DNA from: JABDOU01 sp041609995 | GTDB lineage: Bacteria > Actinomycetota > Acidimicrobiia > Spongiisociales > SHLN01 | DNA length: 8,747 nt | Assembly (NCBI GenBank): GCA_041609995.1 | Contig: JBFIPU010000101.1 | Location: forward strand, 1 to 8,747 | Reading direction: 5' to 3' | Part shown: one piece after another, positions 6,704 to 8,747 of the stretch | Layout of the letters: each line of letters opens with the position of its first letter | Numbering within the stretch: position 1 is the first letter of the stretch | Notes under the pieces: generated by a model | Told to the model about the DNA's origin: nothing | Seen by the model: only the letters and a program-made list of their open reading frames with translations | The model's database searches: none | Position numbers and translations under genes: made by a program

Positions 6704-6732
6704 AGCGTAGAAGGAGTGACCAGGGAGGTCAT
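6704..6732 (-). promoter_or_regulatory. Predicted promoter of the Gfo/Idh/MocA gene
   Basis: The minus strand reads ATGACC as -35 (6732-6727; four of six to TTGACA), a 17-bp spacer and TACGCT as -10 (6709-6704). Six bases (ggggca) separate it from the ATG at 6697, so the mRNA is predicted to be leaderless. Architecture and hexamers closely match the hemH promoter. Confidence 0.55.
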
Positions 6733-6749
6733 TGATCGCCTCTCGGGTC

Positions 6750-7190
6750 TCATTCGATGAGTCGAGTGAGGGTGTAGATGCCTTGGGTGAGCCCGAAGGC
6801 CGGCCACATTGCCCAGATGATCACCCAGTAGCCGAACGTGTTGCGGCGAAAGCCGAGGTCGCGATCCCAGATGTAGATCGTCATTGCCGTATACACATAC
6901 GGCAGAGAAGCAACCAGGGCGAGGAGAAAGCCCCACCTCTTGCCGAGGAGCATGCCGACGCTCCCCACAATCTGGATGGGGGCCCAGAGGAACACATCGG
7001 CCCAGGCGTAACCCTGGTTGAAAGCGAAGTACGCCTTGGGGTCGGTGCTGGCCGGGTCGCCTCCGTAGACGTTCTCGATCGTCCAATCGGATCTGGGCCT
7101 CAACACCGCCACAAACTGCAGGGAGCCGAGGAGAAGGATCAGCAGCAGTCCCGCCGAACCGACCAGCCAAGTCGTGGTCGTCACCTCCAC
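6750..7190 (-). CDS. Small four-TM membrane protein B (function unknown)
   Basis: 146 residues from GTG 7190; I do not recognise a named family. Predicted helices lie at about 7-30, 66-83, 86-107 and 118-136. Helix 1 is followed by a polar loop with WTIENVY (36-42), then AWADVFLW (62-69), a GKRWGFLLALVASLPYVY segment (83-100), the charged IWDRDLGFR (107-115) and WAMWPAFGLTQG (126-137). It shares spaced motifs with the gene just upstream (E-x-V-Y, W-x5-W, LV-x4-YVY-x-A, GFR), so the two look like diverged paralogs. The frame is open further upstream into that gene; GTG 7190 is chosen because it leaves a 28-base gap and a GGGA 6 bases before it, but GTG 7184 is also possible. It is most likely the last gene of the SRPBCC operon. 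Confidence 0.8.
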   Translation of the reverse strand: MEVTTTTWLVGSAGLLLILLLGSLQFVAVLRPRSDWTIENVYGGDPASTDPKAYFAFNQGYAWADVFLWAPIQIVGSVGMLLGKRWGFLLALVASLPYVYTAMTIYIWDRDLGFRRNTFGYWVIIWAMWPAFGLTQGIYTLTRLIE

Positions 7191-7218
7191 GACGGGTCCC
7201 AGCTGTCGAGCGACCAGC

Positions 7219-7653
7219 TCATGAGCCTGAAAGGGTGATGACCGCGGTGAGGATGGCGACGAAGCCGGCAACTCCCCAAACCGCCAGCATGATCAGGCCG
7301 ATCCGGACATTGGCAGGCGCACCGATGCGAAAGCCCCTGTGTCGCATCTCCAGCCTGGTGAAGATCCCCCGGCCAGCGAAGTAGACGTAGACCGCACCCC
7401 CCACCAGACCGAAATAGGGCCATGCAGGGTGGTCGAACAACAACAGGACTCCGGCAACGACGAGCGTCCAGAGCGTGAGGAAGTCCCAGAGTGCTTCTCC
7501 TCTGACATCGGCCCAATAGACCCGCTCGACCGTGTCCTCTCCTTCCATGAGGCTCAGCTTCTCGGCGGTACCGGGGGCGAAACGAGAGACAGTCTGTCCA
7601 CCCCAAGCCAACAGCCCCAGCAAGATGAGAACGGCGGCCCAGAACGTTGCCAT
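7219..7653 (-). CDS. Small four-TM membrane protein A (function unknown)
   Basis: 144 residues, no family recognised. Predicted helices lie at about 4-19, 58-73, 77-95 and 117-141. A polar stretch (20-54) after helix 1 includes EDTVERVYWADV (39-50); then LWDFLTLW (55-62), WPYFGLVGGAVYVYFAGRG (78-96) and the basic RLEMRHRGFR (100-109) precede helix 4. The ATG shares one base with the stop of the upstream SRPBCC gene (TGATG, 7655-7651), which implies translational coupling and settles the start; the same frame remains open far upstream across the SRPBCC gene, but that part is not coding. Co-transcription with an SRPBCC protein that itself has two TM helices suggests the products act together at the membrane; this is inference only. 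Confidence 0.85.
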   Translation of the reverse strand: MATFWAAVLILLGLLAWGGQTVSRFAPGTAEKLSLMEGEDTVERVYWADVRGEALWDFLTLWTLVVAGVLLLFDHPAWPYFGLVGGAVYVYFAGRGIFTRLEMRHRGFRIGAPANVRIGLIMLAVWGVAGFVAILTAVITLSGS

Positions 7654-8354
7654 CAGAGGCGCTCGCCCGCTGCCGCGAGGGCTTCGGCCCGGTGGCGAAT
7701 GCTCCGAAGCATCTTCTGTTCCATGATGAAGGTGCCCGGCTCGGAAAGCATCGTCATCAAAAACGTGGACGGTGTCTTCTCGAACTTCGGCCGCCACCGA
7801 CTCACCAACCGGGTCGTGCCGTTGTCGGGGTAGAGCGCCAGACACCAGCTGGTCGAGCCGTCCTCCAAGAGGCTCACGATGGAGCGCGGTTGGTCGATCG
7901 ACTGAACTACGAACCCCACCTCCGGCATCATCAGGATCTTGTCTCCGACTTCCAGCCGTTGATACTCGGTCACGATCCGGTCGGCGCTCGGTTGAAAGTC
8001 GTTGTCGATCCAGTCGTAGCTGTACCAGCCTGCCCTCCCAAAACCCAGCTGAACCAACCAGGGCCAGACGTCGGCAGGTTCGCACGCAATCGAGATAGCC
8101 CGCGTTGCCTGACCGGCGCCTGGAATCAGCTCATCGCCGGGCATCCACTGAACGACCTCGGCGTCGGTGGCTCCCCACCTCATGTGCCATGGCTTGATGA
8201 CGAACAGGTAGGTAACCGCAACGAGGAGCAGAATCCCCAACCCGACGGAAAGTCCGCCAGGCCACCCCAGCCACACCACCAATGTCGCGAGCCCGGCCAA
8301 GCCGGCGAGGAAGACCGCAGAGACAATCAGCATGATCATGAGCTGCGTCCTCAT
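7653..8354 (-). CDS. Two-TM protein with SRPBCC (START-like) domain
   Basis: 233 residues. Two N-terminal membrane helices (about 5-28 and 35-54) are followed by a cytosolic SRPBCC/polyketide-cyclase-like domain. WHMRWGATDAEVVQWMPGDE (56-75) leads into RAISIACEPADVWPWLVQLG (85-104), GRAGWYSYDWIDN (106-118), SADRIVTEYQRLEVGD (123-138) and GFVVQSID (147-154), with C-terminal helices from about 195 to 230. This is the common actinobacterial form in which a WGAT..E...PGDE leader precedes an A-x-VWPWLVQ-G strand-helix and a YSYDW motif. The fold makes a cavity for hydrophobic ligands; the ligand is unknown. ATG 8354 is chosen because GGAGG (8364-8360) stands 5 bases upstream. First gene of a three-gene operon whose next gene overlaps its stop. 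Confidence 0.9.
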   Translation of the reverse strand: MRTQLMIMLIVSAVFLAGLAGLATLVVWLGWPGGLSVGLGILLLVAVTYLFVIKPWHMRWGATDAEVVQWMPGDELIPGAGQATRAISIACEPADVWPWLVQLGFGRAGWYSYDWIDNDFQPSADRIVTEYQRLEVGDKILMMPEVGFVVQSIDQPRSIVSLLEDGSTSWCLALYPDNGTTRLVSRWRPKFEKTPSTFLMTMLSEPGTFIMEQKMLRSIRHRAEALAAAGERL

Positions 8355-8503
8355 GAACGCCTCCAAAGATCTGCGACTATTACTTCAGGGTCGCTGGTGC
8401 GAAGGCGTTTTGGTAGGGCCTAACGGCCCGGCCCTCTGGACGACGGTAGGTCCTGAAAGCTCCCCAGCCCTGATCCGAGTGGCCAGCCGGTGACCGGTGG
8501 TTG
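8355..8503 (-). other. Intergenic region upstream of the SRPBCC operon
   Basis: 149 bases between the repeat-protein stop and the SRPBCC start, both on the minus strand. It holds an 11-base palindrome CCGGTgACCGG (8487-8497) close after the stop and a GC-rich inverted repeat AGGGCC...GGCCCT (8415-8435) that also contains the alternative stem GGGCC-taac-GGCCC (8416-8429). Neither is followed by a T-run. TAATAG (8384-8379) and TACCGT (8449-8444) on the minus strand are weak -10 candidates without good -35 boxes. The operon promoter is probably here but cannot be placed. Confidence 0.35.
8360..8364 (-). promoter_or_regulatory. Shine-Dalgarno GGAGG that fixes the SRPBCC start
   Basis: GGAGG with a 5-base spacer (cgttc) to the ATG at 8354. 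It is the strongest ribosome-binding site in the window. A TTG at 8366 in the same frame overlaps this site and is therefore not the start. Confidence 0.75.
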
Positions 8504-8747
8504 TCATCGGCGATTGAGCTCGTCCGCCAGACCATTCCAACGGGCCGCATCCGCCACCTGAGCGCGGGACCACTCCCCACTCCGATACGCCGCCAGACCA
8601 TTCCAACGGGCCGCATCCGCAGCCTGGGCGCGGGACCACTCCCCACTCCGATACGCCGCCAGACCATTCCAACGAGCCGCATCCGCAGCCTGGGCGCGGG
8701 ACCACTGGCTGCTTCCATGCGCCGCCAGACCATTCCAACGGGCCGCA
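8504..8747 (-). CDS. 22-residue tandem-repeat protein, C-terminal end only
   Basis: An open frame enters from the right edge (first full codon at 8746) and ends at TGA 8506-8504, giving 80 residues. It consists of three full 22-residue units and a last partial one that runs into a non-repeat tail, ADELNRR. A unit begins AARWNGLAAYRSGEW and continues SRAQAAD. Trp occurs at unit positions 4 and 15, that is every 11 residues. There is no Pro and few Gly, so helix is likely. This frame is preferred over the others because it ends in a stop just after the repeat decays, and because several base differences between units are silent here (GCC/GCT). I do not know the function; similar Ala-rich ARxxGLA repeats occur in actinobacterial and Chloroflexi proteins as far as I recall. 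The N-terminus, start and total repeat number lie outside the window. Confidence 0.7.
   Translation of the reverse strand, partial: AARWNGLAAHGSSQWSRAQAADAARWNGLAAYRSGEWSRAQAADAARWNGLAAYRSGEWSRAQVADAARWNGLADELNRR
8524..8747. repeat. 66-bp direct tandem repeat, about 3.4 copies, cut by the right edge
   Basis: The unit beginning cgccagaccattccaacg recurs at 8525, 8591, 8657 and 8723, exactly 66 bases apart (22 codons). By hand count units 1 and 2 differ at 3 of 66 bases, and units 2 and 3 at about 8, clustered at one end. The fourth copy is truncated by the window. There are no spacers between units. Confidence 0.95.

Noticed and set aside
7654..8085. Upstream extension of the four-TM protein A frame across the SRPBCC gene
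   Set aside because: It overlaps the SRPBCC coding region in another frame, has Arg/Asp-rich low-quality sequence, and the ATG at 7653 coupled to the SRPBCC stop is a far better start.
8364..8366. TTG start for the SRPBCC gene
   Set aside because: It overlaps the GGAGG ribosome-binding site, which serves the ATG at 8354.
8415..8435. Rho-independent terminator for the repeat-protein gene
   Set aside because: The GC-rich inverted repeat has two competing pairings and no T-run in either direction; it is described only as part of the intergenic region.
8380..8738. Minus-strand reading frames rich in Met-Val-Trp-Arg or Leu-Glu-Trp-Ser-Gly-Gly repeats, and a plus-strand frame with Arg-Gln-Thr-Ile-Pro repeats
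   Set aside because: Any frame through a 66-bp repeat stays open. Only the frame ending at 8504 stops right where the repeat decays, shows silent differences between units and gives a helical, ordinary-composition protein.
8524..8747. CRISPR array or non-coding satellite
   Set aside because: The 66-bp units abut without spacers, the period is a multiple of three, and an open frame with a stop after the repeat explains them.

Overview
The window is GC-rich, gene-dense bacterial chromosome with frequent GTG starts, short intergenic gaps and TANNNT-type -10 boxes close to start codons. This fits a high-GC actinomycete-like lineage, perhaps Acidimicrobiia. That placement is an inference from composition and gene style; no rRNA or marker gene fixes the taxonomy. 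I found no tRNA, rRNA, CRISPR array, transposase or phage gene.

Left part (1-4026): a heme (tetrapyrrole) biosynthesis operon on the minus strand, read right to left as hemH (ferrochelatase), hemF (oxygen-dependent coproporphyrinogen III oxidase), hemA (glutamyl-tRNA reductase) and hemC (hydroxymethylbilane synthase, cut by the left edge). hemH and hemF overlap by 4 bases and hemA and hemC are 5 bases apart, while hemF and hemA are separated by 100 bases. A good promoter (-35 CTGACC, 17 bp, -10 TACGAT) lies 9 bases before the hemH ATG, so the transcript is probably almost leaderless. HemA and HemC act early in the pathway, HemF and HemH late; the other enzymes (HemL, HemB, HemD, HemE and a protoporphyrinogen oxidase) are not in the window. 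HemF together with a Cys-rich ferrochelatase points to the protoporphyrin-dependent branch.

Middle part (4027-6749): four single genes on alternating strands. They are a DUF1801 protein (+), a DoxX-like membrane protein (-), a membrane-anchored bacterial PH-domain protein (+) and a Gfo/Idh/MocA oxidoreductase (-). An 8-bp-stem hairpin between the convergent DUF1801 and DoxX genes is a candidate bidirectional terminator. The oxidoreductase has its own promoter with the same architecture as that of hemH.

Right part (6750-8354): a compact minus-strand operon of a two-TM SRPBCC-fold protein followed by two small four-TM proteins. The first two genes overlap by one base (TGATG). The two four-TM proteins share spaced motifs and look like diverged tandem paralogs. 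Their function is unknown to me, and this trio is one of the two least explained parts of the window.

Right edge (8504-8747): the C-terminal end of a minus-strand gene made of 22-residue tandem repeats (66 bp in DNA), with a Trp every 11 residues. It has no start in the window. The repeat frame is identified by an in-frame stop after a non-repeat tail and by silent differences between units.
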